From Ceratotherium simum simum (taxonomy: Eukaryota > Chordata > Mammalia > Perissodactyla > Rhinocerotidae), in NCBI RefSeq assembly GCF_000283155.1, contig NW_004454177.1:354716-418715 (forward strand): a stretch of DNA of 64,000 nucleotides, written 5' to 3'. Below, in pieces: positions 1 through 11,235 of the stretch. The position numbers were made by a program, and so were the translations under genes. The notes below the pieces were generated by a model. The model had not been told where the DNA came from. It did not search any database and saw only the letters and a program-made list of their open reading frames with translations. Position 1 is the first letter of the stretch; each line of letters begins with the position of its first letter.

Positions 1-58
1 ACCAATTCATGCACTGCAGAATCAAAAGGCATAGACTCATGGATTCACATTTCTCGTT

Positions 59-61
<3 letters not shown>

Positions 62-89
<28 letters not shown>

Positions 90-383
90 TTTNNNNNNNN
101 NNNNNNNNNNNNNNNNNNNNNNNNNNNNNNNNNNNNNNNNNNNNNNNNNNNNNNNNNNNNNNNNNNNNNNNNNNNNNNNNNNNNNNNNNNNNCTCTTTTT
201 TTGCTGAGGAAGACTGGCCCTGGGCTAACATCTGTGCCCATCTTCCTCCACTTTATATGGGATGCTGCCACAGCATGGCTTGCCAAGCAGTGCATCGGTG
301 TGCGCCCGGGATCTGAACCTGCGAACCCTGGGCCGCCGCAGTGGAACACGAGCACTTAACTGCTTGAGCCACCGGGCAAGCCC
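62..383 (-). mobile_element. ERE-type tRNA-derived SINE, interrupted by assembly gap
   Basis: Read on the minus strand this begins with a degraded GGGGC head next to 383 and ends in an A-rich tail, seen on the plus strand as (ATTT)n from 59. The bodies 'tgctgaggaagactggccc' and 'gctaacatctgtgcccatctt' are typical ERE 3' sequence. A near-perfect target-site duplication, cacatttctc(g/a)tttta, lies at 46-61 and 384-399. The gap falls between the simple-repeat tail and the SINE body. Confidence 0.9.
93..192. other. Assembly gap (100 N)
   Basis: Exactly 100 N, the usual placeholder for a gap of unknown length. It sits at the junction of an (ATTT)n run and a SINE tail, a typical place for assembly failure, so the true length is unknown. 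Confidence 0.98.
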
Positions 384-584
384 CACATTTCTCATTTTAA
401 ATGAGGCTCCTCCACCTGAGTGGTTTTCAGTTCCTATTTCTGATACCCGACTTCAACTGACCAATGCAAATACCTCCAAACCAGGATGAAAAGAAGACGA
501 CATCTATCGTAGACAGCTATCTCAAGACTCCAGACCAGGCCTGTATTCCCAACCTTAAATCTTCTCATTTAAACCTTTGTTGTG

Positions 585-1420
585 CTTAAACTGCATACCT
601 ATTTTATAATTGTTCCATTTAAGGTTTCCAGAATACTATCATACTTCAAGAAAGTGATTGATTTGGAACATACAGGTCTCAAAGGCCAGGCATTTATTGG
701 GTGGCTCCTAATGGAATTCAGTGGTTATGTGGAAAAAATCTCTGGCCTTGACTACTTCCTGGATGGCTACAACACTGCACCCTGAGCTTCCCTTAGATGC
801 AGGGAAGGATTTACTGAGCTAACATGTGTTGCCAATCTCTCTCGTTAAGGCCAGATGGGCTCACTCAGTGTTCCACTGATATGACCACCAAGCAGCTAGT
901 CATATTTCTTCCTTCTTTGGGGCTAGAGGGTGTCACATCACATACAGAAGCCCTTAACTATTGTCAAGCAGCAATAGCCTTTTTAAATACTAAAATGCCT
1001 TTAATGAGAAAGGCTGTCCTTCAAAATAGAATGGCAGTCCTTCAGAATAGAATGGCCTTAGATATTCTTACAGCATCCCAAGTGGGTGTATATATATCAT
1101 TCACACGGTATGATGTGTTTCTATACCTGATGAGTCTTCCAATGCGTCATCTCTGAATGCCTTGAATGATCCTATACCTGATCTTGATTTGTTAAGTTGG
1201 CTCCCTTTCGGTATTGGCTTCCATTTGGTATTGGCTTCCATTTGCGACCCAATTACAATTCCTATTTCTATTACTCTTTGGAATTCTTGTATTAGTCATA
1301 ATATTCAAACTAATTACTGTTTTCTTTACTCAGTGTTGTAAGACTGGCATGTTAGCTAGAGTAACGATTGCTCAGTGATGTGAGATGGTCAAGCGACCTT
1401 ACAACCCTGGATGAATCTCT
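585..1420 (+). pseudogene. Decayed env remnant of a class I (gammaretrovirus-like) endogenous retrovirus
   Basis: This stretch resembles the transmembrane half of a retroviral envelope gene. Seen directly: an open stretch at 824-1156 containing 'LQNRMALDIL', the conserved core of the gammaretroviral env immunosuppressive region, preceded by a segment like the fusion-peptide and heptad region. Just downstream, in a shifted frame, comes a 'DLLSWLPFG'-like pre-membrane motif near 1185-1210 and then a hydrophobic stretch. The CX6CC region (about 1085-1125) is destroyed by a stop and a frameshift, and the SU half is hardly recognisable. A 24-base unit is duplicated in tandem at about 1015-1055. 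The frame is broken several times, so no functional envelope protein can be made. The 3' LTR follows at 1800. The ERV subfamily is not resolved. Confidence 0.72.
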
Positions 1421-1786
1421 CTTTCTTATTAAGACTACACTTAAGAATTCATTTTTAACCTAATCATTTCAAGTATTGGATTACTTGTTCTATAATTGGT
1501 ATAAACAATGTAACTAGGAAGTCATGTAAAAGCACATGTGCAATGTTTGTGTGATAATCTAAAAATAATTGACAAATTACATAACATATGAAATACTTCC
1601 CCTGTTAATATATCCCTCTATGCTGGTCCAGTATATCTGACTATTTCCTCCCAAAGTGGATAACTGGGCAAATCAATTAAATAAAAGCCTGGCACCGAGG
1701 GGCATGATGGACCCAGGGCAGGCAGCACCTTGGCACTGAGGGACAATATTTTGATCACGAATGCTTTCTATTAAAAGATTATTGAT

Positions 1787-1799
1787 CAAAAGGGGAAAA
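1787..1799 (+). other. Polypurine tract next to the LTR
   Basis: A purine-only run, AAAAGGGGAAAA, directly precedes a TG dinucleotide that opens the proposed LTR. This is where plus-strand DNA synthesis is primed in retroviruses and it supports the LTR boundary chosen here. Confidence 0.6.
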
Positions 1800-2270
1800 T
1801 GACAAGAGGTTTTCACATATTGAGATATATGGGGTAACTACTAGGGTTCAAAACTGATTCGACTTGAACTAAAAAGCCTGACTTATGACCTATCAAACAT
1901 ACGTTGTACATCTGCTTAACCATTAAAGTAAAGAATACACTCTATTAAGATAAGAATGCATACTTCCCCTCCTACACCCTATTGGTAATGACCTATTGGT
2001 AATGCACAGATTAGTCCCTTTCCTGACGTCACTGTCACGTTGACCTGCTAATTTGCAACTGAATACCTCTTTGAAATTTTGATAACAATGTATCCTGGGT
2101 GTTTTTAATGTATGTTCTTTGTTCTAAAAAGATATAAGACTGTACTGAAAACCCTGCTTTTCTGGAACACTCTCTAAGGCCTTCCCAGGTTATAATCCTC
2201 ACTGTGGCTCAAGTAAACTCACCTTATTTATCTTATCTATAGAATGGTCATTGGTTATTTTGCATTGACA
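1800..2270 (+). mobile_element. 3' LTR of the class I endogenous retrovirus
   Basis: About 471 bases beginning TG directly after the polypurine tract and ending CA at 2270, as LTRs do. It contains a TATA-like 'gatataagac' near 2129 followed by a C/T-rich region. No upstream LTR is visible, because the window starts inside the provirus or because it was lost. Boundaries are inferred from the TG..CA rule and the polypurine tract; the family is not named. Confidence 0.6.
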
Positions 2271-2279
2271 AAACTTCCA

Positions 2280-2552
2280 GTAATAAAATAAATGTCATGA
2301 GATATAATGTACAGTATGATGACTATACTTAATAATACTCTAATGCATATTTGAAATTTGCTAAAGAATAAATCATAAAAGGTTAATCACAAGAAAAAAT
2401 GTTTTGTAACTGTGTATGGTGATGGAAGTTAATTAGACTTATTTTGGTGGCCATTTCATAATATATACATATATCAGTCATTATGTTATACAGCTGAAAC
2501 TAATATAACATTATATGGCAATTATACCTTAATAAAAAAATCAAACAAAATT
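2280..2552 (+). mobile_element. Old L1M 3' end
   Basis: Matches the 3' untranslated end of an ancient mammalian L1: 'gtacagtatgatgactata', 'ggccatttcataatatata' and 'cagctgaaactaatataac', closing with 'ccttaataaaaaaatc'. It directly adjoins the LTR, so the provirus may have landed in or beside this L1. Confidence 0.75.
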
Positions 2553-3474
2553 ATATTGCAAAGAACTTTTCCAATATAAATATTATTACATACAATTTTT
2601 GGTTTTGCTAAATTAGTAAACTTGAATCTCATGTTAAAAAAAACCTAATGTGATTTTTTTAACTCTTCAAAAAATTAATGAAACATATATTCTTAAGAAG
2701 GTGATTTTGGATAATGTTTAACACTGAGAACTATACATATGATAGATTTCATGTTGATAACTAAATTATATTACTGTAGTACTATAGTAGTATTTTTTGA
2801 TAGGCTTATATTATACCTTTATAAATACAGGGAGAAGAGGAAAGCAACTCAGCCCAATAACAAGTATTTTGAGTATTTATATTTTCAGAAAAATGCATTA
2901 ATTAAATTATATTTTCAGAAAAATATAAAGATTAAATGTACAAAGTAGTACAACAAATTATCAACTAAAGCAACCAAATAGAAAACCAGACATTTTAGGC
3001 ATTAAAAGTTACATTTTAGAGGACATAGAACAATTTCTCCAGTCCAGGTGGATTTCCTAAAAGTTTCCATCATTAAAGTAACATTTACCAGTGCAATTTT
3101 ATAAAAATCAAAAGCAGAAGTACAGCAATATTCATTTTCTTAAGACTCAGAGTTTTGTGAATGTTTTCATTTATCATTATCAAAAAGGATTTGACTATAC
3201 AGAATGGTACTATTGCTACAGTTATAGGGATCTTTTCCTGTAAGAAAAGGTTTCTCCCTTTCATTTTTCTGAGATTCCTTTTTCTAGTGACTGCTATTAG
3301 AAGAGGCACAATGTTCAAGGCTAATCTCTAGAATTTAACAAGTTATCATGAAGAGAATCTTAAAATTTTGAATGTGAGAAATGAAAAGAGTAGGAAAAAT
3401 TTTAACAAATGAAATATGAGAAATATAGTAGTCATTTTTACTTGCAACCACAGATTAAAATGAGGGAGAAAGTG
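2553..3474. other. AT-rich stretch, no gene recognised
   Basis: About 920 bases of AT-rich sequence. The longest open frames are below 80 codons and resemble no protein I know. No repeat family is recognised by eye. Confidence 0.5.
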
Positions 3475-5523
3475 GGGAGAGTGACATCAGCATCGTAGCA
3501 GAGTGAATTGTTCCGTTTCTCCTCTCTAAGTTACAACTAAATGGACATTCATTAACCAACAGAAGATTCCCCACACAGCACAACAGGATGCCTGAGAGAT
3601 CCACACAGCTATACATCTGAAGGTCAGTGGTATGGATTCTTGGGGAGCAGTGGAACTAGGTGAGCAGACCCCTTCCCCTCCCCGGCAGCAGTGATCCAGG
3701 TCATGGGTACTCCCACAGCTGCTGGCATGACTGTAAGAGGAGATGAGGGTAGCCCAGCCTGCATGTGAATGCTTTTGGAGTGGTAGCTCAGCCCACTGAA
3801 GTACCCAATGTGCCATGGTGGCCACACCCATGGGAACACTGTCTACCAAGTGGGGGCAGCTCAGCCCCCATGAAGGAACCCCACCCACCAAGCACAGCAG
3901 CTGAGCCAAACAGCCCATGCACAGAGACAGCCTGCATGAAAGAAAGCACCCTTCCCACCTAGTGCAGCAGCTTAGCCAGTCCCTTGCTGAAGGCAGCAGC
4001 CCCACTCGACCAAGAGTGACCTGCCAGTGGAGCACAGAGGCCTCACCTGCACCTGCATGTCTGACCCCTCCAAGCAGCTGCTGCCAGCCCAGATGAATGC
4101 AGAAAGGCCCTACTGACACAACTTCCAGCAGACGAGGTGGGATCAGAAAACACAGCTCCTGCCCCCTCCCAGGGGTAGCAGATGGAATTTGCAACCTGAT
4201 GCTACCACAAATGCACTGGCAAAGGATCAATTCATCAAACACCATGAAGAACTACAGTAATACTTCACAGCAGAAGGAAAATGACAAATCTCCAGAAACC
4301 AACCCTGAAGTCACAGAAATTTACAATCTAAATGACAGAAAATTCAAAATAGTTGTCATAAAAAAACTCAGTGAGTTACAAGAAAACTCAGAAAGACAGT
4401 TCAATGATCTCAGGAATTAAATTAATGAGCAGAAGGAATATTTCACCAAAGAGATTGAAGCCCTTAAAAAAACTATACAAAAATTCTGGATAGGAAGAAG
4501 ACAATCAATGAATAAAAAATAATCTAGAAATCATAAAAAAGAGAGCTGACCTTGTTGAGGAGAGAATAAGTGACCTAGAAGGTAGAAATCTAGAAATGCT
4601 TCAGGTGGAGATGAGAGAGAACTAATATTTTTCTTAAAAATGAAGAAATTCTTTGAGAAATATCCAACTCATTTAGGAAAAGTAACATAAAGATTATAGG
4701 TATTCCAGAGGCAGAGGAGTGGCAGAAAGGAGCAGAGAGCTTGTTCAAAGAAATAATAGCTGAGAACTGCCAAATCTGGGCAAGGACTAGACTTACAAGT
4801 ACATGAAGCCAATAGAACTCCTAATTAGATCAATGTAAAAAGACCTCTCCAATGCATATAATATTAAAATTGGCAAAAATCAATGGCAAAGAAAAAATAT
4901 TAAGGGCAGCAAGGCAGAAGAAAATAACCTACAAAAGAATCTCTATCAGGTTTTCAGCAGATTTCTCAGCAGAAGACTTACAGGCTAGGAGAGAATGGAA
5001 TGATATATTCAAAATACTGAAAGACAGAAAGTATCAGCCAAGAATACTCTATCCAGTAAAGTTATCCTGCAGATATGATAGAGAAATACAAACTTTCCCA
5101 GATAAACAAAAGCTGAGAGAGTTCACTGCCACTAGGCCTGCCTTAGAAGAACAATTGAAAGGAGCCCTCCCATCTGAAACTAAAAAGCAAAGGTTTACAA
5201 AACCTTGACAAGGAGATAAATAGACAGATAGAATCAGAAAATTGCAGCTTTCTATCAGAATCGAATAGCAAACACTTAATTATAACATGAAAGATAAAGA
5301 GAAGGAAAGCATCCAAAATAACTATAAACACTTCAATTTAGTTACAAACTCACGACACACAAAAAAATAATTTGTGACAACAATAACTCAGAAGGGGAAG
5401 AGGAAAGGGATGAAACTGGCTTAGGCTAATGGAGATAAGAGGCTATCAGAAAATGGACTATCTCATCTATGAGATCTTTTATAGAAACCTCGTGGTGACC
5501 ACTAAACAAAAAATCAGAGCAGA
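3475..5523 (+). mobile_element. L1 5' part (5' UTR and ORF1), lacking its 3' two thirds
   Basis: Begins with an L1 5' UTR (purine-rich head, then the GC-richer 3480-4200). The same head appears in reverse at 60790-60962, where another L1 starts. ORF1 follows. The element stops shortly after ORF1, around 5523, where a different L1 begins at its own 5' end. Losing the 3' part is opposite to ordinary 5' truncation and suggests a deletion or rearrangement. Confidence 0.85.
4216..5208 (+). pseudogene. L1 ORF1 (RNA-binding protein), broken
   Basis: ORF1p is the nucleic-acid-binding, trimeric coiled-coil partner of the L1 ribonucleoprotein. The N-terminal part (4216-4420, 'RINSSNTMKNYSN') matches the N-terminus of the L1 at 59896-59681. 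A coiled-coil-like region, an RRM-like piece ('IIGIPEAEEWQKGAESLF') and an intact C-terminal domain at 4852-5208 ('LQARREWNDIFKIL', 'DKQKLREF', 'TRPALEEQLK') follow. Several stops and frameshifts separate these parts, so it cannot be expressed as one protein. Confidence 0.85.
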
Positions 5524-5951
5524 TCCGGTGTCAAGATGGAGGCATAGGTGGATTCTGAACTCACCTCCTCCCACAGACACAACAAATCTACAACTACTCT
5601 TGGAAAAATTACCCCTGAGAGAAAACTGAAAACTGAAGAAAAAGAACCCCCACAACAAGGGACAGTGCTGACTGAGGTGGAAGAGACAGAAATTCCTTTC
5701 TGGAAAGGAAAAATTCACCTTCTAGCCATGGATCTTCACAGCTGGCCAGGAGTAATCTAAGGTATGAAGGTCCTTCAAGGACTGGGAGATCTGAGTCAGG
5801 GAGCTTTACCACAAAAGCAGCTTTTGGACTCAGCACAAGTGAGATAAGTGTCATAATATCTGGCTTTGCTGGCTACTAACAACAACAGGGAATATCCCCA
5901 GAAAAGGTATCAGACATATGGGGAAAAAAAGTCTGCTCTAAAGGGGCTCAT

Positions 5952-6258
5952 CTGGGGCCGGCCCTGTGGCTTAGCAGTTAAGTGCACGCACTCCGCTACT
6001 GGCGGCCCGGGTTCGGAATCTGGCATGCACCGATGCACCACTTCTCCGGCCATGCTGAGGCTGCGTCCCACATACAGCAACTAGAAGGATGTGCAACTAT
6101 GACATACAACTATCTACTGGGGCTTTGGGGAGAAAAAAAAAAAAGGAGGAGGATTGGCAATGGATGTTAGCTCAGAGCTGGTCTTTCTCAGCAAAAAGAG
6201 GAGAATTAGCACGGATGTTAACTCAGGGCTGATCTTCCTCACAAAAAAAAAAAAAAAT
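5952..6258 (+). mobile_element. ERE-type SINE inside the L1 5' UTR
   Basis: Full ERE copy of the longer type that carries 'catacagcaactagaaggat' and 'ctactggggctttggggag', ending in poly(A). It is flanked by a slightly mutated duplication: taaaggggctcat at 5939-5951 and taaaagggcttat at 6259-6271. Confidence 0.93.
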
Positions 6259-7488
6259 TAAAAGGGCTTATGCAAAAATTCACCTGTTTTGGAAAGCAAC
6301 CTAAAATCACCAGAAAGTTGCACAGTACTTTGGTGAAAAGAGACTCACTTGATAGGCTCTGGGTGCATCTCAGTGAAAGGTGAGACCTCCCCAGGCCTAG
6401 CTTCCCCATGTCCCAGCCTGGGACCAACTCCCCAGGAACCGAGATATTGGCAGCAGCCATTATTGTGACCTAGTACAGGCATGCTTACACAGATGCTGGC
6501 AGATGCCATTGGAGTTCTTCCCCTGACCTTTTAGTGCAGGGCTCTGCCCCACCCACTAGAGCATCAATTTTTAATCCAGCTCAGCCAGGGCAGGCCGCTA
6601 ACTCTAGGGACTGGCCCCACCCAACAGCAAGCCCTCTAGCATCTTGTGGGCCTGCTTAGGTGGGGTGCATGTGACCTCTGCAGTGGGGTGAGTAGATCTG
6701 CCTCTGTGGGGCAGGGTGTGCATGAGGGGCAGGCCTACACTGGTGGAGTGTGTGGGGTCCTTGCAGCAGGGTGACTGTATCTGCTTCAGTGGGTCAGTGT
6801 GTGTGCATGTGGCAGGACTGTGTTGATGGGGTATGTGGGCCTGTGGGCAGTGGGGCTTGTCAGCTGAAGCAGACTTGTGCTTCTCAAACAGCTACATAGG
6901 GGATGAGCTCCACTTTCCAAAGCCTGAAACAATCGGGTGCTCCTATGCCTGGGGCTGGGGCCACTCAGCTGCATACCTGAGAAAGCAGACTACAGCCTTG
7001 CAGGCCAGAGACCTATAGCAATTGTAAGCCTCTGAGCCTAGCAACCAGCCACACTGGGGCCCTACTCACTTAACAGAAGAACTGCAACAGAAGTGTACTA
7101 TTAGACCTTGCAGCCAACTCTGCTGGGGCTCCCCATGCCCGATAAAGTGACTGAAGGGACCATAGCAGCCACACACAGCTGACTATTACAACCAACTGGC
7201 AAGGGGGACAAACTAGGCTCTCAGGGCGCCTGCAGCAAAAGCAAACCTGCCATAACAGAAGGACACATGTAGCCCACGCAGGGGTCACTCCTGGAACATT
7301 TGGAACTGGTGATGAGAGGGAAGCACACTCCTTCTCATAAGGCATCTCTTACATAAGGCTACCTCTCCAAGATTGGGAGACATAGCTGGTCTACCTAATA
7401 CATAGATATAAGCACAGAGTAAGAGGCAAAATGAGGAGACAAATGAATACATTCCAAGTAAGGGAACAGGACAAATTCTCAGGAAAAA

Positions 7489-8289
7489 ATGCTAAAAGAA
7501 ACAGAGATAAAGAATCTAACTGTCAAAGAGTACAAATTAATAGTCATAAGGATACTCACTGATCTTATGAGAAAATTGGATAAACTCAGTAAGAATTTCA
7601 ACAAAGAATTGGAAAATATAAAAAAGAACCAATCAGAAATGAAAAATACAATACCGGAAAGGAAAAATTCACCAGAGGGACTCAATAACAGAGTAGATGA
7701 TACAGACGAACGGATAAGTGAGCTGGACAAAAGACTAGAGAAAATCACTCGAGCTGAACAGATAAGAGAAAAAAGAATTAAAAAGAATGAGGACAGTCTA
7801 AGGGACCTCTGGGACAGTATCAAGTGCACTAACATCTGTATTATAGGTGGCCCAGAAGGAGAAGAGAGAGACAAAGGGGCAGAGAATCTATTTGAAGAAA
7901 TAATAGCTGAAAACTTCTCTAACCTAAGGAAGGAAACAGACATCCAGGTACAGGAAGCACAAAGAGCCCCAAACAAGATAAACCCAAAGAGGCCCACACC
8001 AAGACACATCATAATTAAAATGTCAAGATTTAAAGATAAAGAGAGAATCCTAAAAGCTGCAAGAGAAAGGCAACAAGTTACATACAAAGGAAACCCCATA
8101 AGGCTATCAGCTGACCTCTCAGCAGAAACCTTACAGGCTAGAAGGGAATGGCATGATATATTTAAAGTGCTGAAAGGAAAAAAATTTTCAGCCAAGAATA
8201 CTCTACCTGGTAAGGTTATCATTCAGAAGAGAAAGAGAGATAAAGAGTTTCCCAGAGGAGCAAAAACTAAAAGAGTTTATCATCAATAA
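7489..8289 (+). pseudogene. L1 ORF1, 266 codons open, C-terminus frameshifted
   Basis: Unusually well kept ORF1p. Residues 1-105 are lysine/glutamate-rich with heptad character (coiled coil). Residues 110-160 match the RRM ('CTNICIIGGPEGEE', 'LFEEIIAENF'). Residues 171-235 match the C-terminal domain ('RHIIIKM', 'KERILKAARER', 'LSAETLQARREWHDIFKVL'). After about residue 240 the family's 'KLSF..EGEI..FPD.QKLKEF' sequence continues in another frame, so the listed C-terminal 25-30 residues are frameshifted. ORF2 downstream is dead. Called a remnant, though most of the protein could still be translated. Confidence 0.85.
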
Positions 8290-8828
8290 ACCAGGTTTAC
8301 AAGAAATGCTACAGGGACTTATTTAAGTGTAAAAGAAAAGACCACAAACAGGAATAAGAAAATTATCAAAAAAAAATGACTAGTAAATGCACATATACAG
8401 TAAAGGTAGGAGATCAACCACCTATGAAGCTAATATGATGGTCAAAAGACAAAAGTACTAAAATTATCTATTTCCTTGATAAGAGAGTAATGGATACATA
8501 TGCCAAAAAGAGGTGAGATATGATATCAAAAACAAAATGTGGGAGGAGCAGAGTAAAAGAGTAGAGCTTATAGCAAGAGGTCAAACTTAAGACCATCAAC
8601 TTAATATAGATTGCTATATACATAGGTTATTATATATGAACCTCATGGTAATCACAAACCAGAAACCTGTAATAAAAACATAAAAAATTAAGAGAAAGGA
8701 ACCCAAGCATAACACTAAAGAAAGCCATCAAACCACAAGAGAATACAAGAGAAAAAGAAAGGAACAGAGAAGAACTACTAAAATACTCAGAAAAAAATGT
8801 AACAAAATGGGAATAAGTACATATCAAT

Positions 8829-10955
8829 AGCTACTTTCAATATCAGTGGACTAAATGCTCCAATCAAAAGGCATAGGGTGGCTGATTGGATAAAAATACA
8901 AGACCCGTATATATGATGCATACAAGAGACAAACTTCAGACCTAAAGACACTCACAAACTGAAAGCAAAGGGATGGAAAAAGATACTCCATGCAAATGGC
9001 AATGAAAAGAAAGCTGGGATAGCAATAGTTATATCAGACAAAATAGACTTTAAAACAAAAACTGTAAGAGACAAAGAAGGGCACTACATAATGATCAAGG
9101 GAACAATCCAACAGAAGGATATAACACTTGTAAATTTCTATGCACCCACCATAGGAGCACCAAAATATATAAAGCAATTATTAACAGACATAAAAGAAGA
9201 AATAGATAACAACACAATAATAGTAGGGGACTTTAACATTCCACTTACAGCAATGGATATACCATCCAAACAGAAGATCAATAAGAAAACATTGGCCTTA
9301 AATGACACACTAGACCAGATGGACTTAGTAGATATGTCCACCCAAAAACTGCAGAATACACACTCTTTTCAAATGCACATGGAACATTCTCCAGGGTAGA
9401 TCATATATTAGGCCACAAAATAAATCTCAATAAATTTAAGAAGATTGAAATAATACCAAGCATCTTTTCTGACCACAACAGTATGAAACCAGAAATTAAC
9501 AACAGGAAGAAAATCAGAAAAGCCACAATTATGTGGAACTTAAAATGTTACTGAACAACAATTGGGTCAATGAAGAAACCAAAAGAGAAATTGAAAAGCA
9601 CCTGCAGACAAAAGAGAATTAAAATATGACATGCCAAAATTTATGGAATACAGCAAAAGCTGTTCTAAGAGGGAAGTTTATAGCAATACAGGCCTACCTT
9701 AACAAGCAAGAAAAATCTCAAATAAATAATGTAACAGTGCACCTAAAGCAACTGGAAAAAGGAGAACAAACAAAGCCCATAGTCAATAGAAGGCAGGAAA
9801 TAATGAGAATCAGAGCAGAAATAAAGGAAATAGAGACTAAAAAAACAGTACAAAGGATTAATGAAACTAAGAGCCAGTTCTTTGAGAAGATAAACAAAAT
9901 TGACAAACCCTTAGCCAGACTCATGTCAAAAAAAAGAAAGAAGGCTCAAATAAATAAAATTAGAAATGAAAGAGGAGAAATTACAATGGGTATAAGAGAA
10001 TACTATAGAAAACTTTATGCCCACAAATTGGATAACCTAGAAGAAATGGATGAATTCTTAGACTCTTACAACCTCTCAAAACTGAATCAAGAAGAAATAG
10101 AGAATCTGAATAGACCAATCACAAGCAAAGAGATAAAGACAGTAATCAAAAACCTCCAAAAAACAAAAGTCCAGAACCAGATGGTTCTCTGGAGAATTGT
10201 ACCAGTCATTCAAAGAAGATTTAATACCTATCCTTTTCAAACTATTCCAAAATATTAAAGAAGATGGAATGCTTCCTAACTCACTCAATGAAGCCAACAT
10301 TACACTAATACCAAAACTGGGCAATAACAGCACAAACAAGGAAAATTACAGGCCAATATTGCTAATTAACATAGATGCAAAAGTTCTCAAAAAATTATTG
10401 GCAAACAAAATACAGCACTACATTAAAAGGATCATATACCAAGATCAAGTAGGATTTATACCAGGGATGCAGTGATGGTTCAACATCCACAAAACAATCA
10501 ATGTGATAAACCAACATTAACAAAATGAGGAATAAAAATCACATGATCATCTCAATAGATGCCGAGAAAGCATTTGACAACATCCAACATCCACTTATGA
10601 TAAAAAAAAACTCTCACTAAAATGGGTATAGAAGGGAAGTACCTCAACATAATAAAGGCCATATATGACAAACCCACAGCCAATATCACACTTAATGGTG
10701 GAAAAATGAAAGCCATCCCTCTGAGAAAAGGAACAAGACAAGGGTGCCCACTCTTGCCACTCCTATTCAACATAGTACTGGAGGTTTGGGCCAGAGCAAT
10801 TAGGCAAGAAAAAGAAATAAATGGTATCCAAATTGGAAAGGAAGAAGTAAAACTCTCACTGTTTGTGGACATGATCTATATATAAAAAACTCTAAAGAAT
10901 CCACCTGAAAACTATTAGAAATAATCAACAACTACAGCAAAGTTGCAGGGTACAA
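8829..10955 (+). pseudogene. L1 ORF2 (endonuclease and reverse transcriptase), broken
   Basis: ORF2p nicks DNA and reverse-transcribes L1 RNA. Readable here: the endonuclease start 'ISIATFNISGLNAPIKRHRV' near 8833, an early stop beside the 'QETN' position (active copies have QETH), 'YAPTIGAPKYIKQLL' and 'VGDFNIPL' in the long open piece 9091-9399, a linker at 9626-10258, then reverse transcriptase segments 10197-10475 and 10622-10885 with '[18 protein letters not shown]'. The catalytic FADD-type box reads FVDM, so the acidic centre is lost. It ends abruptly at the internal deletion. Confidence 0.88.
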
Positions 10956-11235
10956 GCCAGACAGAGAAAAACAAACACTGTACGATTTCACTCATATGTA
11001 GAAGATAAACAAACTCATGGATAAAGAGAAGAGATTAGTGGTTACCAGAGGGGAGGCATGGGGGGAGGGTGAAATAGGTAACAGGGCACATATGTATGGT
11101 GAAAGATAAAAACTAGACTATTGGTGGTGAGCACAATGCAGTCTATACAGAAACTGATATATAATAATGTACACCTGAAATTACACAATGTTATAAACCA
11201 ATGTGATCTCAATAAAATAATTTTTAAAAAATAAA

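Larger units (their letters stand above)
5524..11235 (+). mobile_element. L1 element, 5'-complete but internally deleted
   Basis: Order: L1 5' UTR from about 5524 ('gtgtcaagatggaggcatag'), a GC-rich 5' UTR to 7440, ORF1 7489-8289, ORF2 from about 8829, and a typical L1 3' UTR at 10960-11235 ending in an AATAAAAT-type A-rich tail. A SINE splits the 5' UTR at 5952-6258. Near 10955 the sequence jumps from the reverse transcriptase region straight into the 3' UTR, so most of the last third of ORF2, including the cysteine-rich domain, is missing. No clear target-site duplication was found. Confidence 0.88.

Noticed and set aside
824..1156. Possible domesticated (syncytin-like) env gene
   Set aside because: The frame is short, the CX6CC region is destroyed and the membrane part is in another frame; no functional envelope is possible.
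3526..4245. 239-codon open frame on the minus strand, cysteine- and tryptophan-rich
   Set aside because: Antisense to the GC-rich 5' UTR of an L1; no domain, and the same region recurs in the reverse L1 near 60000-60960.
7479..8222. 247-codon open frame on the minus strand
   Set aside because: Antisense shadow of the L1 ORF1 at 7489-8289.
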